Below, piece after piece: positions 8,570 through 17,761 of a stretch of DNA of 64,000 bases. A program made the translations under genes and the position numbers. The stretch spans positions 205,144-269,143 of the forward strand of contig JAHJVE010000015.1 of the NCBI GenBank assembly GCA_018828385.1. Direction: 5' to 3'. This DNA comes from Gammaproteobacteria bacterium (lineage in GTDB: Bacteria > Pseudomonadota > Gammaproteobacteria > Burkholderiales > Rhodocyclaceae). Under the pieces are notes generated by a model, which saw only the letters and a program-made list of their open reading frames with translations, did no database searches and had not been told where the DNA came from. Numbering within the stretch: position 1 is the first letter of the stretch; every line of letters starts with the position of its first letter.

Positions 8570-11113
8570 TCAGTAGGCAAGTCGGTCGTTGAAGGTAGCC
8601 GATGGCGTTGTTGCCGTAAAGTCCGGGACTGGTGCCGTCGCATCGCCGTCACGCGTCAGGTCGGCGTTGATGCCTTCCAGGAAACTGGCGGTGCTCGGCG
8701 TCACGCGATCTTGCGCACCGATGGCGCGACCAGCGGCGAGTGCGACCAGGCGGTAGCTTCCGGTGGCATTGACCCGAAGTTTCCCGGGGGCGCTCATCGA
8801 GATGTTGCTGATCTGGTAAAACAACGTGTTGGCCCACTCGTTTTTGGTCCACCACGAGTTGGCGGTCGGCAGAAGAAAATCGCAGCGGCTGGATTGCCAG
8901 ACCATGGGAAAGGCGCTGGCGCTGGTGCTGGTTAAGGAGTTGTCGAGCAAGTTGGCGGCGTTCAGCAAACTATTGACCAGCGCAGTGGTTTCGCCCAGGG
9001 CGGCTATGGCGCTGGCGCCGGTCGTGGCGTTGGGGTTGTCGATATATGCCTGCAATAACGCGACAGATTCATTTTTTCCGGTGATGCTGGTCAGCGCATC
9101 GTTGGCGATCTTGTAGGCCGAGGTGTCAAGAACGCTGGCCGAGCCGGGGTCGTGCCCGGTGGCAACCGGGTTGGCCTTGGCCAGTGGCGCCACCAGGGAG
9201 GCATTGTCGGAAATGGATTTTGCCCATATTTCGAGGTTGACCGTAGCATCGCCCAGCGCCAGGGCAAAAGGCGTGATGGTTGCCTGGACAGGACGCGGGG
9301 TGGCGGTGTCCCGTTGCGTGAATGCTGTCCGATTGTTTTCGTAGATCGTGATGGCAGCTCGCAGGCTGGTGTGGGTGACGTTGTTGTCGATTTGTTCGTT
9401 GCTGGCAATGCTGGAGGCGAGGGTAGTCACGCTGGCGATAGCGGCGCTGATGCTGGTGTCGATGGCGGCGTAGTTCGGGGGGCTGGACTGGATCGCAGCA
9501 ATGGCATTATCGAAGGTAGCGCGGGCCGAGTCCCTGGTGGACATCACGTCGGGGACGCCGGTGGTGATGTCCGAAATGGCTGCTCGTGTACTGTTGAGCG
9601 TTGTCAGCAAGGCGTTCAGGTTTTCGTTGGTAGGGGCTGCGCCGAGCGCACTGTTGAGGCTGCCCAGAGGCGTCGAGTAGGCGCTGACATCGCTGGCGAG
9701 GACGCTAACCCGGCTATTTTCGACGCTGTTTTGCAGTGTGTTGAGGGCGTTGATCAGATCGCCGGCGGCAGCCATGGCCAGGCTGCCGTCGCATGCGGGG
9801 GCGATCGGGTTGGTCGGATCGCAGGCCAGACTGGCGCTTGTCTGTGCGGCGATGAGCGAGGGTGATATGTCTGGCCGAGAAGTTGTGGTTGCGTATAAAA
9901 GCTTGCGAACGTCGAGAGTCAGGCTGGCAAAGTCGGCAGCGGTGCTGGCTTGGCCAAGTTTCGTCGAGTACTGGCTGACTTGCCACGGAAGGACATCGAC
10001 GCCGAGCTGGGATATTTCCTCAGCCAAGGCATTCAGTGGCGAATCGGGCGTGGCAGACAGGCTACGAATCGTCGTTCCTTCGCGGCGGCTGATGCGCCCA
10101 TTGGTCGCCGCGCTGGCCACGGCCAGTTCAACACCGTGCAGTTGGTTGTAGGCGTCGTCAGCCAGTTGCTTGAGTTGATTGGCTTTCAGGAATATCGCGT
10201 CGAACAGGTTTCTGGCCTGGAGCAGCCCGTCGCTCAAGGCATAGAGGGCGCTCATCTGCTGGCTGGCGTCGGGTGCCAACGATAGCTGGTTCACGCTCCG
10301 GGTCAGTTTCGCAATCGTCGATTTCAGCGCGGCTTCTGGCCCGGCGGTCGGTTGTGTGGTGGGAACCCGGCCGAACAGGCTGTTGGCCTTGCCTTGATAG
10401 TTGGTGACCGACAGCGGCGCCGGCCAGGGATAGCGATGATCGGTGTTGGTCGATGAGGCGGCATGGCGATCCAGGCAACTTCTGACTTCGTTGGCTACCC
10501 GTTTTTCGGCAGCCGCCATTAACTCCTGGCGAGTGATGACGGCGATGACATCGTTGTCGCCATCAGTGACGGATCGGCCGACCTGAAAATGGTCATCGCC
10601 GTCGCTGTTGGCTGGGTCGAGTGCGCCGCGGGGGGCGATGATCGCAGCCACCACATCGTTGTTGACTGAGCCATCGGCTGCAGTGAGGCGCATCGCCGTT
10701 GGCGTGTCGCTGTTGATCGGCGGCGTTGGGCGGTCGCCGCCAAACAGGCGGTAGACGGCAAGCTGCAAGGGCATGCCGCGATCATCCTGAAAGTCACGGA
10801 CATCGAGCGTCTTCCACGGCAGGTTGCCTATGTACGAATCGCAGTCGTCGCGCGACAACAAAGGAGAAATGCCGTCGCCGATGAGGTCGGGGCAGAGCAG
10901 CCGGCCCGGTCGCTGGTCGTCCAGTACCGCATAGGCGATGACGGCTTCCTTGGCCCGGGCGAGCGAAATGGCAAGTCTGGCATCTGATTCGCTCCGGTTG
11001 AACTGACTGTTGGCGCTGCGATAGAAGGCGTAGCCGCCGGCCATGGCGACCAGAATCAGGAGCATCCACAGTGCAACGCCCCTTTGTGCGGACCGGGGGG
11101 CGTGTCGCTTCAT
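8570..11113 (-). CDS. giant PilX/MshP-like minor pilin candidate
   Basis: 847 residues from the ATG at 11113, which overlaps the preceding stop (ATGA). The N-terminus RGVALWMLLILVAMAGGYAF resembles PilX/MshP-type subunits and lacks the usual GFTLxE. Residues 58-125 carry AYAVLDDQRPGRLLCPD and LPWKTLDVRDF, and the last residues read TPSATFNDRLAY; these match blocks of the 230-residue prepilin encoded next. Between them lie about 550 residues rich in Ala, Ser, Thr and Asn with helix-like repeats, not recognised. The protein would be an outsized pilus-tip or surface subunit, which is inference. A copy of the dispersed repeat lies in frame near residues 622-633 (ATVNLEIWAKS). Confidence 0.65.
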   Translation of the reverse strand: MKRHAPRSAQRGVALWMLLILVAMAGGYAFYRSANSQFNRSESDARLAISLARAKEAVIAYAVLDDQRPGRLLCPDLIGDGISPLLSRDDCDSYIGNLPWKTLDVRDFQDDRGMPLQLAVYRLFGGDRPTPPINSDTPTAMRLTAADGSVNNDVVAAIIAPRGALDPANSDGDDHFQVGRSVTDGDNDVIAVITRQELMAAAEKRVANEVRSCLDRHAASSTNTDHRYPWPAPLSVTNYQGKANSLFGRVPTTQPTAGPEAALKSTIAKLTRSVNQLSLAPDASQQMSALYALSDGLLQARNLFDAIFLKANQLKQLADDAYNQLHGVELAVASAATNGRISRREGTTIRSLSATPDSPLNALAEEISQLGVDVLPWQVSQYSTKLGQASTAADFASLTLDVRKLLYATTTSRPDISPSLIAAQTSASLACDPTNPIAPACDGSLAMAAAGDLINALNTLQNSVENSRVSVLASDVSAYSTPLGSLNSALGAAPTNENLNALLTTLNSTRAAISDITTGVPDVMSTRDSARATFDNAIAAIQSSPPNYAAIDTSISAAIASVTTLASSIASNEQIDNNVTHTSLRAAITIYENNRTAFTQRDTATPRPVQATITPFALALGDATVNLEIWAKSISDNASLVAPLAKANPVATGHDPGSASVLDTSAYKIANDALTSITGKNESVALLQAYIDNPNATTGASAIAALGETTALVNSLLNAANLLDNSLTSTSASAFPMVWQSSRCDFLLPTANSWWTKNEWANTLFYQISNISMSAPGKLRVNATGSYRLVALAAGRAIGAQDRVTPSTASFLEGINADLTRDGDATAPVPDFTATTPSATFNDRLAY
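9213..9249 (+). repeat. dispersed CGGTTGACCG element, copy 2 (inside the giant pilin-like gene)
   Basis: On the plus strand it reads GATTTTGCCCATATTTC then GAGGTTGACCGTAGCAT, antisense to the host gene. In the host frame it encodes DATVNLEIWAKS. The core has one or two changes from the reference copy. Confidence 0.65.
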
Positions 11114-11487
11114 TTGCTCGGGCTGCCCCGCTTGATCAGGATGTGGCCGTCGCGAAGCAGGCTTTCGCGCTCGCCGGTTGACGGGTTGAAGGTATCGCCA
11201 ACCGGTACGCCGGGGGCGGCGGGTTGGTCCCAATTTGCTTCGCCGTTGATCCAGCGGATGCGGCGGCCGTTGCTGCTGCGGACTTCGCCGTTGATGGTCT
11301 GGCTGGCTTGGTCGCCGGCATCGGGCTGGAAGCCGGTGTTGTGCTGGCGCTGGGCGTCAAGTCTGGCGCGTTGCTGCGGGTCGAGGAAAAGGCGGCCGAG
11401 GGCGGGCTGGTCGGCGAGGCTGGGGGCGATGGCCGACGCAAGAAGGAGGAGGGCGAGTAAACGGGCGAGCAAGCGGGGCGGACTCAT
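11110..11487 (-). CDS. MshK-like periplasmic protein
   Basis: 125 residues from the ATG at 11487, chosen because it gives a clean signal peptide (LLARLLALLLLASAIAPSLA). The C-terminal half has INGEVRSSNGRRIRWING and ends with GHILIKRG, the pattern of an MshK/GspB-type domain in which a small beta fold repeats an NG motif. In V. cholerae MshK is a small protein encoded between mshJ and mshL and is needed for pilus biogenesis. Here it follows the mshJ-like gene with overlapping stop and start. Family similarity is short, so the name is provisional. Confidence 0.6.
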   Translation of the reverse strand: MSPPRLLARLLALLLLASAIAPSLADQPALGRLFLDPQQRARLDAQRQHNTGFQPDAGDQASQTINGEVRSSNGRRIRWINGEANWDQPAAPGVPVGDTFNPSTGERESLLRDGHILIKRGSPSK

Positions 11488-12086
11488 TTGCCGTCCTTGG
11501 CCGGGTTGATGGTGATCCACTGCATGTCGCATTCGGCGCCGAGTTGGGCCAGGGCTTCGCGGGCGTCTGCCTGGCCCGGCAGGGGCGAAAGTTTGCAGCC
11601 ACGCACGATGACGAGGGCCTTGGCGTTTTTCTGGACGGCAGCGAGGAAGTTGAGCAAGTCTTCTTCGTGCAGCAGGCGGAGTTGCAGGTGCAGGGGGCTG
11701 GCGAACCAGGTGTAGCTGGGGTCGTTGCCGTTTTCCAGGCTGGTTTGGGCACCGAATTCGTACTTCATGCCGGGAATGCGCAGTTCGCGCTGGGTGTCGC
11801 GGAGCTGTTCCATCCAGTCGAGCCGTCTTTCCGGGCCGGTGATACCGGCGTTTTTGAGCTGCTGGAGTAGCGCGGTGCGCTCCCGGATTTCCTGTTCTTC
11901 GGTGCGGACCTGGCGCAGGCGTTGGTCGATCTGGTCGCGGGCGCTCAGCGCGGTGTTGCGTTCCTGCTCGGCCTTGCTTTTTTCAAGGGTGCTGGCCCAG
12001 CCGAGCAGGCCGGCGACGCTGATCATGGCCAGCGTGGCGAGCAGGGGGAGCCAGAGTTTTTTGAGGTCGCGGCCGCTCAGGGTCAT
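11484..12086 (-). CDS. mshJ: MshJ-like (PilO-type) inner-membrane protein
   Basis: A 200-residue bitopic protein: cytoplasmic start, one membrane segment (LWLPLLATLAMISVAGLLGW), a coiled region of about 60 residues (EQERNTALSARDQIDQRL), then a ferredoxin-like domain with HLQLRLLHEEDLLNFLAAV. This is the PilO/GspM layout; in the MSHA system MshJ fills that place in the alignment subcomplex. Start and stop overlap those of the neighbours (ATGA), which fits co-translation. Residue-level similarity to characterised MshJ could not be tested. Confidence 0.72.
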   Translation of the reverse strand: MTLSGRDLKKLWLPLLATLAMISVAGLLGWASTLEKSKAEQERNTALSARDQIDQRLRQVRTEEQEIRERTALLQQLKNAGITGPERRLDWMEQLRDTQRELRIPGMKYEFGAQTSLENGNDPSYTWFASPLHLQLRLLHEEDLLNFLAAVQKNAKALVIVRGCKLSPLPGQADAREALAQLGAECDMQWITINPAKDGK

Positions 12087-13591
12087 GGCGCCTTGCTCCG
12101 GACGACTTCAACGGCAAACTGCCGGGGCTGGGCTTCTTCATTGAGTCCGTCGCCACCGCGCAGGGCGCGGCCGGATTCGATGTCGAACGGTCGTTGCAAT
12201 ACCTTGACGCTGGTCGCGGCGTCGGCGCCGAGTGCGGCGACAAACTGGTCGAAGACGGCCAGCGTCTGGCGGACGCTGGCCCGCTCAAGCTGGATGGTGC
12301 CGCGAACGGTGACGATTTCCGGCTCGTTGGCGGGCATTCCTACGGTCAACCGGAAATTTTGCCCATTTTTCCAATCGATGCTGTCGAGGACGATGGCCGG
12401 CATGCGGTCGAGAACCTGGCTGACCATGATGTAGCTTGAGGTTGGCTGGCGCTGCTGGGCGACCAGTTCGCCGTAGCGGCCGGTCAGGCGGCGCAACGTC
12501 TCGTGGTCCATGCCGAGTTGCGGGAAGGTGGCGGAGATTTCCTGGTAGCGCCGGTTGAGATCGGCTTGGCTGGCCGTCAGGGCGTCGGCTTCATTGCGCA
12601 GCGCGCTGGCGTCGTAGGTTCCCTTGGCGGCGAACAGGACGCCGCCGAGCAGGGTGATGATGCCGGCCGCGATGAGGCCGTGGCGACTCTGGGCGAGGCG
12701 GAAATGGTGGCGATGCGTTTCGCCGGCGAATTGTTGGGCCGGCGGAGCCGTGGCCAGCAGGTGGAGGAAGAGCAGGTCGCTGCGATTGTCCTCGGGCGGC
12801 GTGTGCAGATTGAGCTTGCCGGCGGCGACATGGCTGTCGATGAGCGTGAAGTTCAGCGGGCCGCGTTCCGGACAGGCCTTGTCGATGGCCGGAACGGTCA
12901 GCGGATGGGCGACGATGTAGGTGGGCAGGCTTTCGTCACGGCCGATCAGGCGCTGGCCGATCAGGTACTGGTGCAATTTGCCGGCTTCGGCGGCAAAGGC
13001 GCTGGCGATGCCGGCGATGCTGCTGTCGGTGAGCGGCGCCATGCGCGAAAAATGGGCATGGCCGTCGACGACGTAGGTTTCGCGGATCGAGTGATCCTGC
13101 AGGGTGAGCAGCAGGCAGCGGCTGCAGTCCTGGCCCAGCTTTTTGAGCAACAGGCCGCCCAGTTGGGCGACGCTGTAGATGCCGACGAGCGCCACTTCGG
13201 ATTCGTCGAGCTTGTTCAGCCACGGCTCGAAATGGGCCGGGTTGGTCAGGGCGGAGAGGAGCAGCCTTTCGTTTTTGCGCTGCCGCTTTTCGTAGCCCAG
13301 TGAAATGGCCGCGGCGAGCGACGTGCCAAGAAAATGCTGGCCGATCTTGCGGGTGATCAGCGTTTGCCGGTCGGCGCCCTGCAGGAAGGGAATGGTCTCC
13401 AGGACATGACCTTCCTCGGCGACGTTGGCAAGCAGGGAGAACTGGCTGCTGCCGTGCCCGGCGAGGTAGTCGGCAAACAGGCGAAAGCCCTCGTCGTTGT
13501 GGTCGAAGACGCCCTCGCAGCGAAGCTTCCCCTGCTGCCAGAGATAAGCCGACAGGCGATGGGTGTTGAGGTAGAGGAGGCGGCAGCTCAC
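12083..13591 (-). CDS. mshI: MshI-like protein (PilM/GspL-type N-domain joined to a PilN-like part)
   Basis: A 502-residue protein. The N-terminal 300 residues are soluble and without membrane segments (CRLLYLNTHRLSAYLWQQG onward), the place of a PilM-like actin-fold domain. A membrane segment follows (GLIAAGIITLLGGVLFA, about residues 305-325), then a coiled region and a PilN-like end. MSHA clusters have such a protein in MshI, directly before MshJ, as here. Near residues 405-416 the stretch WKNGQNFRLTV is encoded by a copy of the dispersed repeat. The actin-fold motifs are not clear by eye, so the assignment relies partly on position. Confidence 0.65.
   Translation of the reverse strand: MSCRLLYLNTHRLSAYLWQQGKLRCEGVFDHNDEGFRLFADYLAGHGSSQFSLLANVAEEGHVLETIPFLQGADRQTLITRKIGQHFLGTSLAAAISLGYEKRQRKNERLLLSALTNPAHFEPWLNKLDESEVALVGIYSVAQLGGLLLKKLGQDCSRCLLLTLQDHSIRETYVVDGHAHFSRMAPLTDSSIAGIASAFAAEAGKLHQYLIGQRLIGRDESLPTYIVAHPLTVPAIDKACPERGPLNFTLIDSHVAAGKLNLHTPPEDNRSDLLFLHLLATAPPAQQFAGETHRHHFRLAQSRHGLIAAGIITLLGGVLFAAKGTYDASALRNEADALTASQADLNRRYQEISATFPQLGMDHETLRRLTGRYGELVAQQRQPTSSYIMVSQVLDRMPAIVLDSIDWKNGQNFRLTVGMPANEPEIVTVRGTIQLERASVRQTLAVFDQFVAALGADAATSVKVLQRPFDIESGRALRGGDGLNEEAQPRQFAVEVVRSKAP
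12340..12379 (-). repeat. dispersed CGGTTGACCG element, copy 3 (inside mshI-like gene)
   Basis: On the minus strand it reads GATTGGAAAAATGGGCAAAA then TTTCCGGTTGACCGTAGGA. It is sense to the host and encodes IDWKNGQNFRLTVG. The core is perfect. Confidence 0.8.
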
Positions 13592-14787
13592 GTTTTGATC
13601 TTGCTGATGACGTCGTAAATGGGGCCGATGACCGACAGCATAATCCAGCCGAGCAGGGCGCCCATGAAAAGGGTGAGCATCGGTTCGATGAGCGCCTGCG
13701 CCTTGCCGACCGATTCCTTGACGTCTCGGTTGTAAAAGTAGCTGACATTGAGCAGCGCCTTGTCCAGCCCGCCGGTGCTCTCGCCGATGCGCAGCATGCG
13801 CACGACGAGCGGCGGAAAGAGGCCGACATCGCGGAAGGCGCCGGCGACATTCTGGCCTTCGCGGATCGATTGTTCGACGCGCTCCAGTGCCTTGCGCACG
13901 ACGCGGTTGCCGACGATGGCCTGCGTCGTGCGGATCGACTCAAGGACCGGAATGCCCGAGGCGTAGAGCATGGCGAAGGTATTGGCGAAGCGCGAAAGAA
14001 TGATCTTTTTGAGGATGGGGCCGATGATTGGCAGGCGCAGCTTGATGCCGTCGAGACGAAAGCGGGCCAGCGGGTTGGTGCGCAGCAGCGCCTGCAGGAC
14101 AAGGACGGCGATAATCGGTAGCGCGAGAAAGACGTACCAGTAGTTGACGAGCAGGTCGGAGATAAAAAAGAGCAGCTTGGTGTGCGGCGGCAGCACCTGC
14201 CCCATGTTCTTCACGAACAGCTTGAGCTGCGGGACCATGTAGATCATCAGGAAAAAGGTGGCGGAGAGCACGATGGTCGCCACGAAGGCCGGGTACATCA
14301 GCAGCTTTTTCGTGTGTGAGGCCAGCTCGTCTTCCCATTTCAGGGATTCCGACAGACTGGCCAGCACGTCAGGCAACTGGCCGCTCGCCTCGCCGGCGCG
14401 AATCAGGTTGCAGAACACATGGCTGAAGATTTCCGGGTGGGCACTCATCGCCTGCGACAGGGTCTGGCCGCCTTCGATGCTTTCGATGAGCCCGGCCATC
14501 ACCTCGCGGAAGCGCGGATGGTCGACCGAATCGCGCAGGTCGGTCAGCCCTTCGAGGATGGGCACGCCGGCCCGGGTCAGGTGTTCGAGGTGGAAGCAGA
14601 AATTGATCAGCTCGGGGCGCGGCACGCGCTGGGCGCCGAACAGGGCACGATGCTGGATCGGCGAGCCGGTGATCAGATCGAGATTCATCCGCTTGAGGCG
14701 CATTTCGAGGTCGACCAGATTGATCGCATCGAGGCGTCCGTAGGTCATCCGACCTTCGACGCTGACCGCCTTGTAGTCAAACAACAC
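13588..14787 (-). CDS. mshG: type IV pilus inner-membrane platform protein MshG (GspF/PilC family)
   Basis: A 399-residue GspF-family protein with two similar T2SSF domains, each followed by a membrane segment: the first half carries LEHLTRAGVPILEGLTDL and FCNLIRAGEASGQLPDVL, the second FAMLYASGIPVLES and LRIGESTGGLDKALL. It ends with the usual short cytoplasmic tail (GPIYDVISKIKT). The platform protein couples the assembly ATPase MshE to pilin insertion. The start is two bases after the mshE stop, and the end overlaps the mshI-like start. Confidence 0.92.
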   Translation of the reverse strand: MLFDYKAVSVEGRMTYGRLDAINLVDLEMRLKRMNLDLITGSPIQHRALFGAQRVPRPELINFCFHLEHLTRAGVPILEGLTDLRDSVDHPRFREVMAGLIESIEGGQTLSQAMSAHPEIFSHVFCNLIRAGEASGQLPDVLASLSESLKWEDELASHTKKLLMYPAFVATIVLSATFFLMIYMVPQLKLFVKNMGQVLPPHTKLLFFISDLLVNYWYVFLALPIIAVLVLQALLRTNPLARFRLDGIKLRLPIIGPILKKIILSRFANTFAMLYASGIPVLESIRTTQAIVGNRVVRKALERVEQSIREGQNVAGAFRDVGLFPPLVVRMLRIGESTGGLDKALLNVSYFYNRDVKESVGKAQALIEPMLTLFMGALLGWIMLSVIGPIYDVISKIKT

Positions 14788-14789
14788 GG

Positions 14790-16496
14790 CTACATCCGAT
14801 CTGTCAGGTCGACGACGCGGGCCAGTTCTTCAAGCGAGGTCGTGCCGTTGAGCACGCGGTGCATGCCGTCGTCGGCCAGCGTAGTGAAGCCCTGGAGCAG
14901 CGCCCGCGAGCGGATTTCGTGGGTGGTCGCGCGGCGGGCGATCAGTTCATCGATGCCGGCGTCGATGCGCAGCAGCTCCATGATGGCGATGCGCCCGCGG
15001 TAGCCCTGGAAGTCGCACAGCTCGCAGCCGGTGGGCCGGAAGAGCACCGGGCGCGGCCCCTCGCCGAGGTCGGCGAGCAGGCGTATTTCGTGCGGCTCGG
15101 CATGGTACGGCGACTTGCAGTGATCGCACAGGCGACGGATCAGACGCTGGGCGACGATGCCGATTATGTTGCCAGCCATGACGTCGGGCAGCACGCCGAT
15201 GTCGAGCAGGCGGGGCACCGCGCCGATGGCTGAATTAGTGTGCAGGGTGGTGAATACCTGATGCCCGGTCATTGCTGCGCGGAAGGCCATTTCAGCGGTT
15301 TCGGCATCGCGCACCTCGCCAACCAGGATGACGTCAGGGTCCTGGCGCATCATCGAGCGGATGCCGTTGGCGAAATCGAGTTTGGCCGTTTCCGAGACCG
15401 AGGTCTGGCGAACCATGGCCATCGGGTATTCGACCGGGTCTTCGAGGGTCATGATGTGGATGCCCTCGGAATTGATGTGGTTGAGCACGGAGTACAGCGT
15501 TGTCGTCTTGCCGCTGCCGGTCGGGCCGGTGACGAGAATGATGCCTTCCGGGCGCGAAATCATCAGTTTGAGCTGATGCAGATGCTCCTCGGCCAGGCCC
15601 AGTCCTTCGAGCGGGACGATGCCCTTTTGCCGGTCGAGAATGCGCAGGACGATGTTTTCGCCGTGGATGGTCGGCTGGCTGGCGACGCGAAAATCAATCG
15701 GCCGGCCGGAAACGGTGAGGCTGATCCGGCCATCCTGCGGCGCCCGCATTTCGGCGATATTCATGCCGGACAGCACCTTGATGCGCACCGTCATGGCCGG
15801 CCAGTAGGACTTATGCAGGGCGCGGATCTGGCGCAGCATGCCGTCGATGCGATAGCGGATGCGCAGGAAATTGGCTTCCGGTTCGAAGTGAATGTCCGAG
15901 GCCTCGCGCTTGACCGCGTCGGTCAGGATCGAGTCGATCAGGCGAACGACCGGCTGACTGTATTCGTCGTCGGTCGTCGCCAGGCTCTGCCAGTCGATTT
16001 CGCCGGTTTCGATCTCGTGCAGGATGCCGTCAATCGACAACTCATGGCCGTAGTACTGGTCGATGGCGTGATCGATTTCCGATTCGCCGCCGAGCAGCGT
16101 TTCAATTTCGGTGCCTTCGTCGAGTTGACCGCGGACTCGGTCGAGGCCAACGATGTCGTTGATGTCCGAAATGGCCAGCGTCAGGCGGCGGTTCGGGCGG
16201 TCGTAGTCGAGCGGCAGCAGGTGGTGGCGTTTGGCCAGTTCGCGCGGCACCAGCTTGAGCGCCTGCGGATCGATAACGGCGCGCGACAGGTCGATGCTCT
16301 GCTTGCCGAGGTTTTCGGAAAGCGCCTGGCGCAGCGTGGCCTCGGTGACGAAACCCAGCGAAACCAGCAATTTGCCGATCGGCTGGTTCTGCTTCATCTG
16401 CTCGAGCAGGGCGATGCGCAGTTGATCTTCCGACAGGATGCCTTCGGAAATCAGGATCTGGCCGAGCGGGCGGTGTTGGAGGTCGGACGTGTTCAT
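14790..16496 (-). CDS. mshE: type IV pilus assembly ATPase MshE (GspE/PilB family)
   Basis: A 568-residue secretion ATPase. The N-terminus is an MshEN domain with two tandem motifs (PLGQILISEGILSEDQL and PIGKLLVSLGFVTEATL), a domain known in V. cholerae MshE and relatives to bind c-di-GMP. Walker A is GPTGSGKTTTLYS, the Asp/His boxes and Walker B DVILVGEVRDAETAEMAF follow, and a CxxC zinc-binding pair is seen in CDHCKSP and CELCDFQGYRGR. The first MshEN motif has Pro where Arg is usual, with Arg one position earlier, so nucleotide binding is likely but unproven. It lies between mshN and mshG as in other MSHA clusters. Confidence 0.93.
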   Translation of the reverse strand: MNTSDLQHRPLGQILISEGILSEDQLRIALLEQMKQNQPIGKLLVSLGFVTEATLRQALSENLGKQSIDLSRAVIDPQALKLVPRELAKRHHLLPLDYDRPNRRLTLAISDINDIVGLDRVRGQLDEGTEIETLLGGESEIDHAIDQYYGHELSIDGILHEIETGEIDWQSLATTDDEYSQPVVRLIDSILTDAVKREASDIHFEPEANFLRIRYRIDGMLRQIRALHKSYWPAMTVRIKVLSGMNIAEMRAPQDGRISLTVSGRPIDFRVASQPTIHGENIVLRILDRQKGIVPLEGLGLAEEHLHQLKLMISRPEGIILVTGPTGSGKTTTLYSVLNHINSEGIHIMTLEDPVEYPMAMVRQTSVSETAKLDFANGIRSMMRQDPDVILVGEVRDAETAEMAFRAAMTGHQVFTTLHTNSAIGAVPRLLDIGVLPDVMAGNIIGIVAQRLIRRLCDHCKSPYHAEPHEIRLLADLGEGPRPVLFRPTGCELCDFQGYRGRIAIMELLRIDAGIDELIARRATTHEIRSRALLQGFTTLADDGMHRVLNGTTSLEELARVVDLTDRM

Positions 16497-16501
16497 GGGC
16501 G

Positions 16502-17752
16502 TTACGGCTGGCGCTCGGCGTGCAGCTCGCTCAGGCGCCGCTGGAGCTTCTCGGGCGCGAAACCGGCCGGGCGCTTGGTCGCAGCCTCGAGCGCCAGCCG
16601 GTAGTGCTGGGCAGCGAGGCGGGCTTGGCGCAAGTGGTCGAGGCTGACCGCCAGATTGAACAGGTAGTCCGGGTTGTCGCTCTCGGCCGCGACGGCATTG
16701 AAATAGACCTGCTGCGCCTCGGACCAGCGACCCTGGCGGGAATAGAGGTTGCCCAGCGCAAAATTGAGCGGCGCCGATTCCGGCTGGCTGGAAAGCAGCG
16801 ACTTCAGGCGGCTTTCTACGGCGGTGGGGTCGGCATTGGCCGAGAGGTTGTTGAGGACGGCGGCCTGGGTGGCCGGATCGCTCGGGTTGGCGACCAGCGC
16901 CCGCTGGCGCAGGCCGTCGGCATCCGCCGTGCGGCCTTGGCGCTGGGCAATGGCGGCCAGGGCGAGCAGCGCATCGGTGTTGTTCGGGTCGCGCTGAATG
17001 GCCTGCTCGAACTCACGGCGCGACAGGTCGATGTCGCCACGTTGCAGGCTGGCGTAGCCGCGTGTCAGGTTGAGGTCGGGTTCCGGCTGGGTGCGGGTCA
17101 GGCGGATGGGCGTCTGACCTGAACTTTCGTCCTCAGGCGCCGGCATGGCCAGCGCAAGGGCTTCACGACGCGGGAAAAGGGGGCGCGCCGGCGGCTCGTC
17201 GGCGACTTCCACGGTCGACCGGGAAAAAGGCGCAAAATCGGAAGGTGGCGCGAGCGGAACGGCCGGCACCACCCGCGGTGCAGACGACGGCGCCGGCTGG
17301 GCCAGCGGCGCTGTTGCGCTGACCGCCAGCGATCCGCGGCTCATCGCATTCATTTGATACCAGACGTAGCCACCGATGGCGATGCCGGCGATGGCCAGCG
17401 TGCCGAGCGCCAACCACAGGGGGAGCCGTGATGGCGCGGCCGGGGTCAGCTTGGCGGCAAAGGCGTTGCGTACCGCTTCGCGGGTTTCGGCCGGCTTGGC
17501 GGGTGGCTTGCCGGGTTGGGGTGCCGTCCGCTGAGGATCGGGAAGCGTCGAACTGGCCAGCTCCGCGTCCACTGCCGCGAGGTGAGACGCTAGGTCCGGC
17601 AGCGGATTGGTCGCGCCCTTGGCCGGCTCCGGTGCATACGGCTCCAAACTGAGCAGGTCGCTGGCCGTCGGCAAGGTTCCCCCTTGCGGGTTGCGGGCCG
17701 ATTCCTGCTTGGCATTTTCCGCCCGCTTGAGGGCATCCATGAGCAGGCTCAC
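16502..17752 (-). CDS. mshN: MshN-like TPR protein
   Basis: A 416-residue protein: cytoplasmic start MSLLMDALKRAENAKQE (shared with GspA/MshN-type partners), a Pro/Ala-rich stretch, one membrane segment near residue 112 (LPLWLALGTLAIAGIAIGGY), a low-complexity linker, then about six TPR repeats (TRGYASLQRGDIDLSRREF onward). It is expected to act with MshM and MshL at the envelope. The linker contains SDFAPFSRSTVEV, encoded by a copy of the dispersed repeat. The start is nine bases after the mshL stop. Confidence 0.82.
   Translation of the reverse strand: MSLLMDALKRAENAKQESARNPQGGTLPTASDLLSLEPYAPEPAKGATNPLPDLASHLAAVDAELASSTLPDPQRTAPQPGKPPAKPAETREAVRNAFAAKLTPAAPSRLPLWLALGTLAIAGIAIGGYVWYQMNAMSRGSLAVSATAPLAQPAPSSAPRVVPAVPLAPPSDFAPFSRSTVEVADEPPARPLFPRREALALAMPAPEDESSGQTPIRLTRTQPEPDLNLTRGYASLQRGDIDLSRREFEQAIQRDPNNTDALLALAAIAQRQGRTADADGLRQRALVANPSDPATQAAVLNNLSANADPTAVESRLKSLLSSQPESAPLNFALGNLYSRQGRWSEAQQVYFNAVAAESDNPDYLFNLAVSLDHLRQARLAAQHYRLALEAATKRPAGFAPEKLQRRLSELHAERQP
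17208..17243 (-). repeat. dispersed CGGTTGACCG element, copy 4 (inside mshN)
   Basis: On the minus strand it reads TCCGATTTTGCGCC then TTTTTCCCGGTCGACCGTGG. The central TTGA is TCGA, making the CGGTCGACCG core a perfect palindrome. It encodes part of the disordered linker of the host protein. Confidence 0.8.
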
Positions 17753-17761
17753 GCGCAGCCC

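Noticed and set aside
15240..16604. A 454-codon open frame on the plus strand opposite mshE
   Set aside because: It is antisense to a clearly recognisable GspE-family ATPase, has low-complexity, shadow-like composition and no ribosome site; GC-rich genes often leave such open frames.
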